NCBI GenBank assembly: GCA_023807065.1
Contig: JAJJLU010003943.1
Coordinates: 1-23,450 of the forward strand
Source of the DNA: Isotricha intestinalis
Lineage: Eukaryota > Ciliophora > Litostomatea > Vestibuliferida > Isotrichidae
Reading direction: 5' to 3'
DNA: 23,450 bases
Shown: in pieces, positions 1 to 9,573 of the stretch
Numbering within the stretch: position 1 is the stretch's first letter
Layout: every line of letters begins with the position of its first letter
Made by a program: the position numbers and the translations under genes
Notes under the pieces: model-generated
The model's input: only the letters and a program-made list of their open reading frames with translations
Databases searched by the model: none
What the model was told of the DNA's origin: nothing

Positions 1-1033
1 CCATTTTTTATATATCGAACATATATAATGACACATATATTACATTTTTTAAAAAATAATTTTTCACAAAAAAATTCATCATTTTTCCAATCTAAAATAT
101 ATTTTTTTAAATATTTAAATTTAAAGAAAATTATATGACAATTCATTCAATTAATAGTGAATTTTCCTAATTTTCCCATATATTTTCACCTATACCTCTT
201 AATAAATTAAATAGACTTTAAATTCAAATTTTTCATAATATTCATTTGTTCAAATGAAATTTTTATAAAATATAAATTCTTGAAATTTAATATAATATTA
301 TAACAAGATTATTATAACTAATTTTAGTTCTTTTGTTGATTTTCTTAAGATATTTTGTTAGTTAAAACATTTAATTAAAATTATATTTTGTGAATTTGAT
401 TAATCAATTAATTTACCATAAATCTTTATAATAATTATTATTTTAAGAATATTAAAATTTTTAAATTTATTTTTTCATTATTTAATGAATTCAATTTTTT
501 ATTTTAGGGATATAAATATTCAATGATTTTTAAAAAAAAATATTTAATTATTCAATGAAATTTTTGTCGCACCGTCAATGAATTTTAGAAATATATATAA
601 AAGATAGTTTAATTTTCTTTTTAAATTAATGGATTAAGAGATTAATTTCAATTTTTTAAATTTATATTTAAAATAAAATAAACCAACTCTTTTAGTTATG
701 TCAATTTAAAAATAAAAAAATCCTTAAAAAAATGTAAAAATTTTAAATGACATTAATTTTTATTAATTTTTAAAAATAAAAGATTAAAATAAATCAAGCT
801 GATATAAGGATGTTTTAGTAAATATATTAAAATAAATATACTTTAATAAACTCAAAATTTTTAAAAATTGATAAACTGGTTTATTATTATATTAAGCTAA
901 TTTAAATATATATTCCGGTTTTTATTTTAAAAAATTTCCAAAAAATTTAATTTTTTTATTAAATTCCCTTAATAAATATTATACCTTTAAACAAAAAAAA
1001 ATATTATCTAATAAATGTAAAAAAAATAAAAAA
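1..1033. other. Left-end non-coding AT-rich region, no supported gene
   Basis: I see no open frame, RNA gene or clear repeat here. The stretch is almost pure A and T with many homopolymer runs. A TCAATGA heptamer recurs three times between about 520 and 585, beside the only GC-richer patch (about 565-577), but this is too little to name an element. The last 100 bases are A-rich and would form the leader of the gene starting at 1034. Confidence 0.6.
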
Positions 1034-3370
1034 ATGAACATCGAAAAACACAAGAAAAAAAAACCAGATTGGAGGCATGGAAAAGTTGCAAAACTTTTAT
1101 TATATTTTATATTAGAGACATATGAATATATTCAAGATACTGATTTTACAAAAGGAATAATATTAGATGAAAGACCTTTAACTCAAATTTTAATAGAAGA
1201 AACTTCAAAAAATACAATTGGTCATTATTCATTAATAGCAAAAAAAACAATATTAGGAAAAAGACATTCATTATTAAAAGATAAAAAACAAGAAAAAAAA
1301 TTATATGAAGAAAGAAATGTAAAATTAATATATTTTTCTTTGTTAAAATTTAAAGGTTTTATTCGATATATGACTTATCAAGAAATATCATTTAGAGATA
1401 TAAGGAATGCTTCTTGTTATTTAAAGCATAATTTTTATAAAGAAGGAACTTATATTATGAGAAAACATGACAAAAGTACTGCTTTATATGGAATAATTAC
1501 AGGGAAAATTTCAATAAGAGAAATTAATTTTATTGATAAATATAAACAATTTTATTTTGATAATATCAGAGGAAATGATATTGATGAAGATTTAAGAAAT
1601 TTAGATAATATTGATTATGAAATTTTTATGAGTGATTTGGAAGAAGAAAATGAATTAGATGATGATTATATTATTTTTAGTGATGGAGATAAAAATTATT
1701 CTTCTAATAATGATTATAATAATGAATTAATTAATAATAATCAAAATAATAAAATTGAAAGTATTGAAAATAAAATTGATTTTAAGAAGATTAGAGTAAA
1801 TAAAAGAAGAGCTACTTTTGAAATTAAAAGAAAAATAATTTTATCTCCTCTAAGAAAAAAAAAATTAAATAAAGTAAAAAGTAATGTATTGAAAAGAAAT
1901 AAAGTTCAGTTTTCAAAAAAAAATAAAAACCAAAAGAGCAGTATTGTAACACAAAGAAATAATAAAAACAATTTATCAAAAATAAATTCAAGATTATTTT
2001 TAAAAAAGCTAACTCTAAAAAGTAAAAAGAATATAAATTTAATGAAAAAAAAAAAGAAAAATAAAATAATAAAATCAATAAAAAAATATCAAACTCCAGA
2101 AGATTTAAAAGATAATGTAACCACATTAAAAAATTTTATTTTAGATTTTGAAAATGAAAGAATAACATTAAGTGAAGGATTATGTTTCGGAGAATGGGGA
2201 TTAATATATAATATACCAAGAACAACATCAATTTACTGTTTAAAAGATACAAATATATTTTATTTAGAAAAAAAATATTTTGACCAATTATTATATCAAA
2301 AATTTTCAAAGGCTGATATTAAAAAAGTTCATTTTATTTTAAATAAATTTCCTTTTTTAAAAAAGGATTTAAAATTTAAATATTTATTAACAAAAATTAC
2401 TCCTGTATTTTTTGATAATGGAGATATAGTTTATACTCCTTTTGATGATGCAAAAATAATTTATTTATTATATCGAGGAGAAGCTTCATTATGTAAATTA
2501 AATATTAATGTTCAAAATAAAGAAGAATATTTAAATAAAAAAAATGATTTAAAAGTTATTATTGATTTTATTGAAGGTGGAATTTGTGGGTTAGAAGCAG
2601 GACAAGAAATTAAAAAATATGAGTATTGTCTTCTTGTTAAAAAAGATTTTACTATTTTTTTAAGAATCAATGTAGATTTTATGAATAAAAAATATTCAAC
2701 TTTTAAAGATTCTATAAAAGATCTTTATATAAATTATAAAAATGTTATTGAACATTTTAAACATAAGAAAAAAATTCTGGAGCAAAGTTCAAGTGACAAA
2801 AATAAAAATAAAATTAATTTAAGTGATGAATTTCAAATGAGAAGATCTTTTTCTAATTTTCAAAAAAGAAAAAATAATTTATCAAATATAATGACTGTAA
2901 CTAATAATATTTGGGAAAGAAATTTTAATTCAAATAACAAAAAATTAAAAAAAAATAAACCCAAAATTTCTTTGAAATATAATTTGAAAAATTTTCCTTT
3001 TTCAAACAGAAATTCAATTAAAAAGTTGTCAAATAATTTCTCAGAAAGATTATTTTTAACTACAACAAATAATAATAGTAATTATAATAGTCATATTTAT
3101 AATACAAATCATCAAAGTAAAATTATTAAAAGTGAAAATTTTTCTTCTTTTGATGACAATGATTTAATTATGCCTATTATAAAAGATAAAAATGAGAAAG
3201 AAAAAGAAAAAGATATTAAAAAAAATTTAAATAAAAATATGAATAAAAATGAAATTCTGAAACAATTAGGTTTACCTTATCCATTTAAAAGTATTAAAAT
3301 AATAAAAGGAAAAAATTATTTTAACACAGGAAAATATGAAATACCTTTGTTAACTAATGTAAAAATATAA
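1034..3370 (+). CDS. Cyclic-nucleotide-binding (CNB) domain protein with two CNB modules, the first split by a long insert
   Basis: The 778-residue product has no kinase or channel part, so it is probably a cytosolic cAMP/cGMP sensor or scaffold of the kind expanded in ciliates. The first CNB module starts near residue 108. Its beta-roll (YKEGTYIMRKHDKST, then YGIITGKISIRE) runs to about 175. It is followed by about 195 residues of acidic, then Asn- and Lys-rich low-complexity sequence, and resumes near 371. The phosphate-binding cassette is recognisable at about 384-396 as FGEWGLIYNIPRTTS, keeping the Gly-Glu and Arg that bind the nucleotide. A second, more degenerate module spans about 440-570 (NGDIVYTPFDDAKIIYLLYRGEA) and has no clear cassette Arg. 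The tail is basic and Asn-rich and ends with a GKYEIPLL motif. The start is the first ATG of the open frame after an A-rich leader; the stop is TAA. The CNB call is firm, the ligand is not known. Confidence 0.85.
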   Translation: MNIEKHKKKKPDWRHGKVAKLLLYFILETYEYIQDTDFTKGIILDERPLTQILIEETSKNTIGHYSLIAKKTILGKRHSLLKDKKQEKKLYEERNVKLIYFSLLKFKGFIRYMTYQEISFRDIRNASCYLKHNFYKEGTYIMRKHDKSTALYGIITGKISIREINFIDKYKQFYFDNIRGNDIDEDLRNLDNIDYEIFMSDLEEENELDDDYIIFSDGDKNYSSNNDYNNELINNNQNNKIESIENKIDFKKIRVNKRRATFEIKRKIILSPLRKKKLNKVKSNVLKRNKVQFSKKNKNQKSSIVTQRNNKNNLSKINSRLFLKKLTLKSKKNINLMKKKKKNKIIKSIKKYQTPEDLKDNVTTLKNFILDFENERITLSEGLCFGEWGLIYNIPRTTSIYCLKDTNIFYLEKKYFDQLLYQKFSKADIKKVHFILNKFPFLKKDLKFKYLLTKITPVFFDNGDIVYTPFDDAKIIYLLYRGEASLCKLNINVQNKEEYLNKKNDLKVIIDFIEGGICGLEAGQEIKKYEYCLLVKKDFTIFLRINVDFMNKKYSTFKDSIKDLYINYKNVIEHFKHKKKILEQSSSDKNKNKINLSDEFQMRRSFSNFQKRKNNLSNIMTVTNNIWERNFNSNNKKLKKNKPKISLKYNLKNFPFSNRNSIKKLSNNFSERLFLTTTNNNSNYNSHIYNTNHQSKIIKSENFSSFDDNDLIMPIIKDKNEKEKEKDIKKNLNKNMNKNEILKQLGLPYPFKSIKIIKGKNYFNTGKYEIPLLTNVKI

Positions 3371-4054
3371 ATAAATTGTTTTATATTATTCAAATTTTAT
3401 ATTTAATAAAGTAATTAAATAAAAAAATATAATATATAATAAAAAAAAGGTAAATTAATAAAAAACATACACAAGAATTAAAATTTTATTTCTTTTAAAA
3501 CATATAATAAAAATAAAATCCAAAATTTTCTCCTCGTTAACATAAATTTCATTTATTTCAACTTAATATTATAGGAATAATTTCTACAATTTTTTCGACT
3601 TTTTTTAATATAAACAATAATATCTTTTAAACTTTCTTATTAATTAGTTGTAATAAAATATAAAATATTCCTTTAATTAATATATTGATTTAAATTGTTT
3701 CTTGTTTTATTTTTTCATATTTTATCTTAATTTATAATTCTTAATTATTTCATCTATTTTTTTAAATTTGAATTATCTATAAATTGTTCATCAAATTCTT
3801 TCCCTAATGTTATATTACCATTATCTGCTATTATTTTAAATGTTTCATTGTTCTTTCTGACCCATTAATTTTTTTTATTTATTAAATTCAATTTAAATTA
3901 AATAATTTGAAAACACCCAAAATTAATATCTTATAAATAAAAAAATCAAGAAATAAATAAAAAATAATTTTTTTATTCTCTCTAATGATAAAAAATAATA
4001 TTACATAAACATTAAATATCAGAAAAACATTAATAGAAGAGTGATTATTCATTT
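3371..4054 (-). pseudogene. Convergent intergenic stretch with a possible coding relic (about 3530-3870, minus strand)
   Basis: This gap lies between two convergent genes. On the minus strand, from about 3867 to 3760, a frame reads WVRKNNETFKIIADNGNITL and on through GKEFDEQFIDNS, with protein-like composition unlike the flanking AT runs. It meets a TAG, then a TAA, and continues with further stops to about 3530 (SLKDIIVYIKKSRK is visible). I do not recognise the family. It may be the remains of an exon or of a dead gene; the rest of the gap looks non-coding. Confidence 0.3.
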
Positions 4055-4711
4055 CTAACCTTGATTTTTTTCATTTCCTTTTTTTTTCTTTCCACAACAC
4101 CCTTCCTTTTTTTTTTTATCATTATTTTCTTCAATTTTAATTCCTTTATCATTTTCATTTATAAATTCATCTTGATAATTTTCTACCACTTCATTAATTA
4201 AGTTTTCAAAAGCTTGATTAACATTGATATTATTTTTTGCAGAACATTCAAAAAATTTAATGTTATATTTTAAAGCAAATTTTTCTCCTTCTTCTTTGCT
4301 AACTTTTCTTTCATCCTCTAAATCACATTTATTTCCAATTAATATTAAAGGTACTTTTTCATAATTTGTTTTATCCTTAATATCTTTTATCCAATTTTCT
4401 AAATTATTTAAACTATTTCTATCATCAATCGAATAAACTAATAAAATTCCTATACAATTCTTAATATATTGTACTGATATTGATTTAAATTTCTCTTGAC
4501 CTGCTGTATCCCATATTTTTATTTTAATTTTTTTTTCAATATTGTTTACTTTTATTGTTGTATCTTTTATTAAACAATTAAATCCTATCGTTGCGATCAT
4601 TTCAGGGTAGAATTTATTATTCACATATACTGATGATAAATTTGATTTTCCTACTCCTGAGTCACCTAATGTTCCTAGTTGAATTACTTCACGAATTATT
4701 TTTTCTTCCAT
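4055..4711 (-). CDS. Rab-family small GTPase
   Basis: The 218-residue product has every G-box of a Rab: P-loop GDSGVGKS at 16-23, the switch I Thr in ATIGFN (40-45), WDTAGQEKF at 67-75, GNKCDL at 126-131 and ECSAK at 155-159. Rabs cycle between GTP and GDP forms and recruit effectors to membranes to direct vesicle traffic. They are closest in pattern here to the Rab1/8/18-like exocytic group, but I would not assign a subfamily. The C-terminus is odd. A Cys-Cys pair, normally the last or nearly last residues and geranylgeranylated, sits at 205-206 and is followed by a basic tail (GKKKKGNEKNQG). The stop is TAG, followed two codons later by TGA, so reading through it would not supply a prenylation site. 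The gene is convergent with the CNB gene. Confidence 0.92.
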   Translation of the reverse strand: MEEKIIREVIQLGTLGDSGVGKSNLSSVYVNNKFYPEMIATIGFNCLIKDTTIKVNNIEKKIKIKIWDTAGQEKFKSISVQYIKNCIGILLVYSIDDRNSLNNLENWIKDIKDKTNYEKVPLILIGNKCDLEDERKVSKEEGEKFALKYNIKFFECSAKNNINVNQAFENLINEVVENYQDEFINENDKGIKIEENNDKKKKEGCCGKKKKGNEKNQG

Positions 4712-6029
4712 TTAAATTTCTTAAATGAATTTTTAAAAATGATAAAATTCAATAATTTTTTTTTTATAATTTTTATTTTGTTTTTTTTCTTTTTTGTTTC
4801 ATGAATATTTATGTTTAATATAAGGTTTAAATTTTATTTGCTTTTTATGAATTCTTTAATAAATCTTGAATTAATTATAAATTATTTGGAATTTAATTTC
4901 CAAATAATAATTATTGATAATAAAATAAATTAAGTATTTAAAATATTGAATTATTTGTTTAAAAATTAAAAAGGGTATGTTGGAATATTTAAAGTTGAAA
5001 AAAGAAGTATTTCAACATTTTATTAAAAACAACACCTATGAATAAAACATCCAATAAAAACAAATTATAAAAATAATAAAAATTTCTTATTGAAGAACTT
5101 AAAAAGTAAAACCAGATTTTTCCTGAGCATGTAAAGTTAAAAATTATAAAAAAGAAATTCATACTAAATATTATAAATGCATAAAATGTTTAATTAAAAA
5201 GTGTATTTAATTGAATTATACTAATAAAGAAGAATTTTTAATGATATTCGTAAAATATATTATTCAAATAAATTAAAAGAAATTATAAATAATAAATTTA
5301 TTTATTCAATTTTACCAAAAATCAAGTTCAATTTATTGAACTAAGTAGAAAAAAAGTTATAAATAAATTTAATAATTTAGAAGAATTATATGTTTAATTG
5401 AAATCTAATTTGAAATTAAATCAAAATAAATTGTTTTAAAATAATTAATTTTTAATCAAATCAATGAAAAAATTTCATAATAAATAAATTCGAAGAAAAA
5501 TGATTAAAAAAAATATTTAATTAAAATCTTTATAAAATAAGTGAATTAAACCTTTTTAGTGAAGTAAAAAATATATTGATTTACTATACCAAAATTAAAA
5601 TATAAAAAATATAGAATATTAAAAATAAAATTCATTTTTATGATTTAATCATTATTCTTGTTTACTTAAAGCAAAAAAAAGAATAGTCAAAATAAAAGAT
5701 TTTGATTAATAATGGAGAAATTAATAATTCTTGTCAAATATTGGCTCAGTTAATAAAGATTTTTCAAATATTTCAATAGAAAAAAGAATACATTATAACT
5801 AATCTAAGTATAACTGATAATTCATTTTATTTAATGTTGATTAAAAAATATAATTTTATATGACAATTTAAATCATATTAATAGAGTAATGATAAAAATA
5901 AGTCAAAGTTTAGAAAAAGAAATCATTAATAAATGTCTCCAATTTATTGATTAAATTTAAAAAAATGAATATATAATAAAAGTACAAAAATTTAATGTAA
6001 AAAATAATTGATTCTGAGATTTCTATTTT
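4712..6029 (+). pseudogene. Long gap with a possible decayed coding region (about 4977-5300, plus strand)
   Basis: No intact gene. From an ATG at 4977 a plus-strand frame reads MLEYLKLKKEVFQHFIKNN for 22 codons. It then stays protein-like, though interrupted by TAA and TGA, through a Cys-containing stretch (KYYKCIKCLIKKC, about 5170-5210) and NYTNKEEFLMIF (about 5214-5250). The three or four cysteines hint at a zinc-binding module, but I cannot name it. Beyond about 5300 the stop density is what an 80-85% AT sequence gives by chance, apart from a short readable stretch near 5796-5860. This may be a dead gene; the call is weak. Confidence 0.25.
4881..4908. repeat. Perfect 11-base inverted repeat
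   Basis: ATTATTTGGAA at 4881-4891 is exactly repeated as its reverse complement at 4898-4908, around a 6-base TTTAAT loop. It lies about 170-200 bases upstream of the Rab start codon. It could be a dyad-symmetric protein site or a chance AT-rich hairpin. Confidence 0.4.
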
Positions 6030-6857
6030 CTATTTTTTTAATTCAAATTTAAAACTTACTATAAATAAAAAAATAAACAATATAATAAATAAAACTAAAA
6101 TAAATTTTTTCGAGTAATAACAACCTTTATTATCATCAATAGAGAAAAATTTATAATGAAACAATAAAACAGAAATAGATAAATTTAGTTTATCCCAAGC
6201 ATCGAAATTGTCAGGAAAAAAAAGATGAAAAATCCCGTTATTCCCTGTAATAGTTTTAATTTTATTCTTTTCATATATTTTACCTATTATTTGATAATTT
6301 TGATAACAATAATTTCTACATAAAAATCCTAATTGACAATAAGGAAATTCAATATAATATTTAAGTTCCTTATTTTTATCTAATATTTCTAAATAAAAAA
6401 AATGAGAATTTTCTCGTTCTCTAATATAATAATTTTTAAAACCATCTAAATATTTAATATGATAAATTTTTTCTTTTTTACAACAAGAAAATTTGTTTTG
6501 TTTTATAACATTTGAAATTTCAAGTTGATTAGGTAATTTTAAATATATACTAAACTCCCTTGATTGGTTTGAACAACATTTTTGCTGAAAATAAGTAGTT
6601 AATATTTTACCAAAAAATAAAATAACATATCTTTCATCATTTTTATGAAATATTTCATATTTAACTATATTATCACATTGACATTCTAAAATTTCTATTA
6701 ACTGTTTAATTGAGATATCTTTTATCACCGTTAAATAATCTAATGTTTCTTTTATATCATTACTAAAATTATATACTTCTTTAGCTTTTAGTTCATTTGA
6801 TTCATTAGTTAGTGTCGAATGGGAAAATTGTAAATTCATTTCATTTAAATTTTCCAT
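6030..6857 (-). CDS. Phospholipid scramblase family protein
   Basis: The 275-residue product follows the plan of the PLSCR family: a short variable N-terminus, then the beta-barrel domain from about residue 50 (ISIKQLIEILE). The Cys pairs CC at 94-95 and 125-126 match the cysteine-rich patches of scramblases. The family's last strand-helix signature is visible at 213-238 (FFPDNFDAWDKLNLSISVLL, then FHYKFF), matching the FP-DLD...FFE end of PLSCR. Known members move lipids between leaflets in response to calcium or act in membrane signalling. A second hydrophobic segment at 251-268 (ILVLFIILFIFLFIV), followed by Lys, gives an extra C-terminal anchor. Divergence is high, so the activity is inferred. 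The start is the first ATG of the frame; the stop is TAG. Confidence 0.75.
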   Translation of the reverse strand: MENLNEMNLQFSHSTLTNESNELKAKEVYNFSNDIKETLDYLTVIKDISIKQLIEILECQCDNIVKYEIFHKNDERYVILFFGKILTTYFQQKCCSNQSREFSIYLKLPNQLEISNVIKQNKFSCCKKEKIYHIKYLDGFKNYYIRERENSHFFYLEILDKNKELKYYIEFPYCQLGFLCRNYCYQNYQIIGKIYEKNKIKTITGNNGIFHLFFPDNFDAWDKLNLSISVLLFHYKFFSIDDNKGCYYSKKFILVLFIILFIFLFIVSFKFELKK

Positions 6858-7817
6858 ATTTGATTTTGTATTTTTTTTTTTTAAAATAATAATTTAAAAA
6901 CTCTATTTTTTTTGTTTATAAGGTTTAATATAAAAGCAATACATTATTTTAAAATATTTAAAATGTTTATCTTCATTCTTTATTTTAATACTTTATATCT
7001 TTTGTAATAATGAAAAACAAATACCTAAAACATTTTTAGATAAATGTATAATTTAAATAAACCAAATAAATTGGTGGATAATTAAGAATAAACCTATTTT
7101 CCCAAAAAATGAATAGTACTTCCTCAAATAAGGAAAGATAAATAAATTAAAAAAGTCAAATTACTTTCCAAGTAAATAAATAGATAAATCTCATATAAAT
7201 GGAATAATTTCATAAGGAAAAATATATATCTATGAGAGTTTGACATCATCTCTATTATCTATGTTGCCAGTGTCAATAAACTAACTTTTAAATATGAATA
7301 ATATTTTAATTTATATGTCTCTAATTCATTGAAACTTACTTACTTCAAATTCAAATATAATCAAAATAATATTCAAATTTATCTAATTTATATTTTTTGA
7401 AGAAGTCCTAATATAAATTGTTAATATTTATTTTTAATGTAATTTGGAAAATATATATAATATTATTATTTAGGTTTAAAATTAATAAAAAATTTTTTTC
7501 TGATAATTCTCAAATTTTAAAATTTTATTCCAGAAATTGTTAAGATTATCTCCATATTAAATATATTTCAAAGAGCTTATCTATATTTATTATAAATGAA
7601 AAATATGATAATATTATTTGATTTTATCTAATTGTAAAAAATAAAATAGAAACTAAATTATTTTCCTTCAATTGAAAAAGAAAAAAAATTACAATAATAA
7701 TAAATGATTCATCAAAGTTAATACAGTTAAAATAAATACATTTTTATTTAATTATTAAACACTAATAATTTTATTTTAATTTTTTTAAATGAAAGAAATA
7801 TTCTTAAATCCACTTCA
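6858..7817 (+). pseudogene. Gap with a possible decayed coding region (about 7087-7430, plus strand)
   Basis: No intact gene. A single plus-strand frame from 7087 to about 7430 has Ser-, Pro- and Met-rich protein-like content (YESLTSSLLSMLPVSIN and LLNMNNILIYMSLIH are readable) that differs from random AT sequence. It carries eight in-frame stops (seven TAA/TAG, one TGA) in about 114 codons. I do not recognise the family. Elsewhere in the gap I see only AT-rich sequence that would include the promoter of the scramblase gene and the 3' flank of the RING gene. Confidence 0.25.
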
Positions 7818-8771
7818 TTAAAAAATTTCATTCAATCTATCTTCATATATCTTACAATTTGCAGTTAAATCAGCACATTCTTTACAACATTTGTTATATT
7901 GACATTTTATTTTTTCATTTCTTATTTCATTAAAAGTTTCAGTTTTACAAATAAAATTAATTCCACAAAAATATTTTTCTTTATATTTAGAAGCAATTAT
8001 TCCTTTTTTATTAATTAATTTTCCTTTTTTTATTTTTTTTTTTTGAATATTTTTAATCATACAATCAACACAAAAACAATTTCCACTTCTACATTTTTTA
8101 TCAGAACAACAATTACACGTTAATTTGGAAGAACCACAATAATATAAATTATTTAATTTAATGGGAGAGTTTATTTCAGAAACATGATTTATTTCCTTTG
8201 TTTTACCTAATTTTAAATTATTCAAATCAGAATTTACTAAAATATCTATTGATTTTACATCTTCATTATTATTATTCGTATTACTATTATGATTATTACT
8301 TTGTTTTTCTTGATGATAATTTTTATCATTAAATGAATAAGTATCATTTTTTTTTTCCTTATTTACTAAAGAAAATAAACCTTTTCCTGATTTATTGAGT
8401 AAACTATTTTTATCAAATAATTCAACGATATTATATTTATGCATTTGAATTATATGTTCTAAAAAATCAAAACAGTTAAAATTTTTATTACATAAAATAC
8501 ATTTACTTTTTCCTCCTTTACAGAATAAATAATGTTCTTTTAATTGATTTCTTGTTTTAAATATTTTTCCACAATTATTTTGACATGGAAAATTTACTTG
8601 TTCTAATATTTTTTTTAAACCATTATTTTCAATAAAATTTTTATGTTTACATTTTTGGCATTTTTCTTCTTTACATTTCCTACAAAAACAAAAATGACAA
8701 TTTTCACATTCCAATGGATTTGTTAAAATATCTTCACATATTTCACAATTTAAAACATTTAAATTATCCAT
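7818..8771 (-). CDS. RING-type zinc-finger protein with TRAF-like and C2H2 fingers; probable E3 ubiquitin ligase
   Basis: The 317-residue product opens with a RING-like finger at 9-41 (CEICEDILTNPLECENCHFC, then CRKC...CQKC), including the Pro before the third cysteine that contacts E2 enzymes in active ligases. A TRAF-like finger follows at 63-84 (CQNNC...H...C), and then a C2H2 finger at 91-111 (CILC, then HIIQMH). The middle is Asn/Ser-rich and disordered. The C-terminal third is a second cysteine-rich block, with TCNCCSDKKCRSGNCFCVDC near 220-239 and more cysteines to the end. RING/TRAF proteins attach ubiquitin to targets; no substrate can be read from the sequence. The start is the only ATG before the RING; the stop is TAA. 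RING call firm, ligase activity inferred. Confidence 0.8.
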   Translation of the reverse strand: MDNLNVLNCEICEDILTNPLECENCHFCFCRKCKEEKCQKCKHKNFIENNGLKKILEQVNFPCQNNCGKIFKTRNQLKEHYLFCKGGKSKCILCNKNFNCFDFLEHIIQMHKYNIVELFDKNSLLNKSGKGLFSLVNKEKKNDTYSFNDKNYHQEKQSNNHNSNTNNNNEDVKSIDILVNSDLNNLKLGKTKEINHVSEINSPIKLNNLYYCGSSKLTCNCCSDKKCRSGNCFCVDCMIKNIQKKKIKKGKLINKKGIIASKYKEKYFCGINFICKTETFNEIRNEKIKCQYNKCCKECADLTANCKIYEDRLNEIF

Positions 8772-8894
8772 TTTTTTTATATTAAATTTGCGTGTCGTTT
8801 AAAAAAAATCCGGAAAATTTATTTAAAATCAAAAAAAAGAAAATTTTAACAAATAAGATTAAAACTTTATATCCTTTAAAAAATTATTATTTTT

Positions 8895-9250
8895 TTAAGG
8901 TTGTTCAAGAATAACAACAGGTTTTTTTATTTTAATACATTTGGTTTTTGGAGGCTCAATTTTAGGTAATTCTTTTTCTTCTAAATTATTTAAAGTTTTT
9001 CTTGTTTTATCTTTTATTTGAATTATAGTTCCTTTAGCAATTTTTCTCTTTGATTTATTTGAATATTTCTCTTTTAAACTATCTACATATGTTTCAAATT
9101 CTGAATTTAATTCATAATTCTTTACTTTTTGTGTTAAAGGAATATCTCTATTAATTCATAATATGAATTTTACATATGCAAATTTTCTCTTAATTGAGAT
9201 TTTGTATATGATATTAGTAAAGTTATAAAAAATACTTTTAAGAATTTCAT
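8895..9250 (-). CDS. Small secreted protein, two exons with a 26-base intron
   Basis: This gene is not one open frame. Exon 1 (9250-9174) begins with ATG and encodes a textbook signal peptide, MKFLKVFFITLLISYTKSQ. Exon 2 (9147-8895) encodes a Lys/Glu-rich, probably helical domain ending in a Pro-rich tail (ELPKIEPPKTKC, VVILEQP) and TAA. The two join in frame only if the 26 bases 9173-9148, which begin GTAAAATTC and end TTAATAG and contain stops, are removed; the total is then 330 bases (109 residues). The mature protein has one Cys and many Lys and should be basic. I do not know the family. The gene is divergent from another small secreted-protein gene at 9574, 323 bases away. Confidence 0.7.
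9148..9173 (-). other. 26-base spliceosomal intron
   Basis: On the minus strand it starts GTAAAAT and ends TTAATAG. Without removal the signal-peptide frame runs straight into TAA (ATG TAA), and the downstream frame has no start codon. With removal both become one 109-residue frame. The size and the GTA...TAG borders resemble the very short introns of Paramecium-type ciliates. Confidence 0.7.
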
Positions 9251-9573
9251 TTATTTATATTATTGGTTATCGTATTATAAAGAAAAATTTTTTTTTTATT
9301 TTTGATAAATATCATATAATATTTTATTATAAAAAAATTCTAAGTTTTTATCTTTAAATTTTTAAGGATGTTTAATAAAAATTCTAATTTTAATTTAAAA
9401 AACTCCTAATCTATAAAGAAAAATACTAATAATGCCTAATCTTTATCTCCATCAAAAAACCTTAAATCAGAACTACAATAAAAAGCTAAACATAAGAAAT
9501 AAAAAAATCCTTAAAAAAAAAATCAAAAAAAATAGAATAAAAGTCACAATCCAAAAAAAAAATTAAATAAAAA
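9251..9573. promoter_or_regulatory. Divergent intergenic interval between two secreted-protein genes
   Basis: This 323-base AT-rich stretch separates the start codons of two divergently transcribed small secreted proteins and must hold both promoters. The 100 bases before the 9574 ATG are A-rich with little T on the plus strand, as in the leaders of other genes here. I see no specific motif that I can name. Confidence 0.4.

Noticed and set aside
1824..2126. 100-residue minus-strand frame inside the CNB gene
   Set aside because: Antisense shadow of the A-rich Lys/Asn insert; Phe/Leu-only composition.
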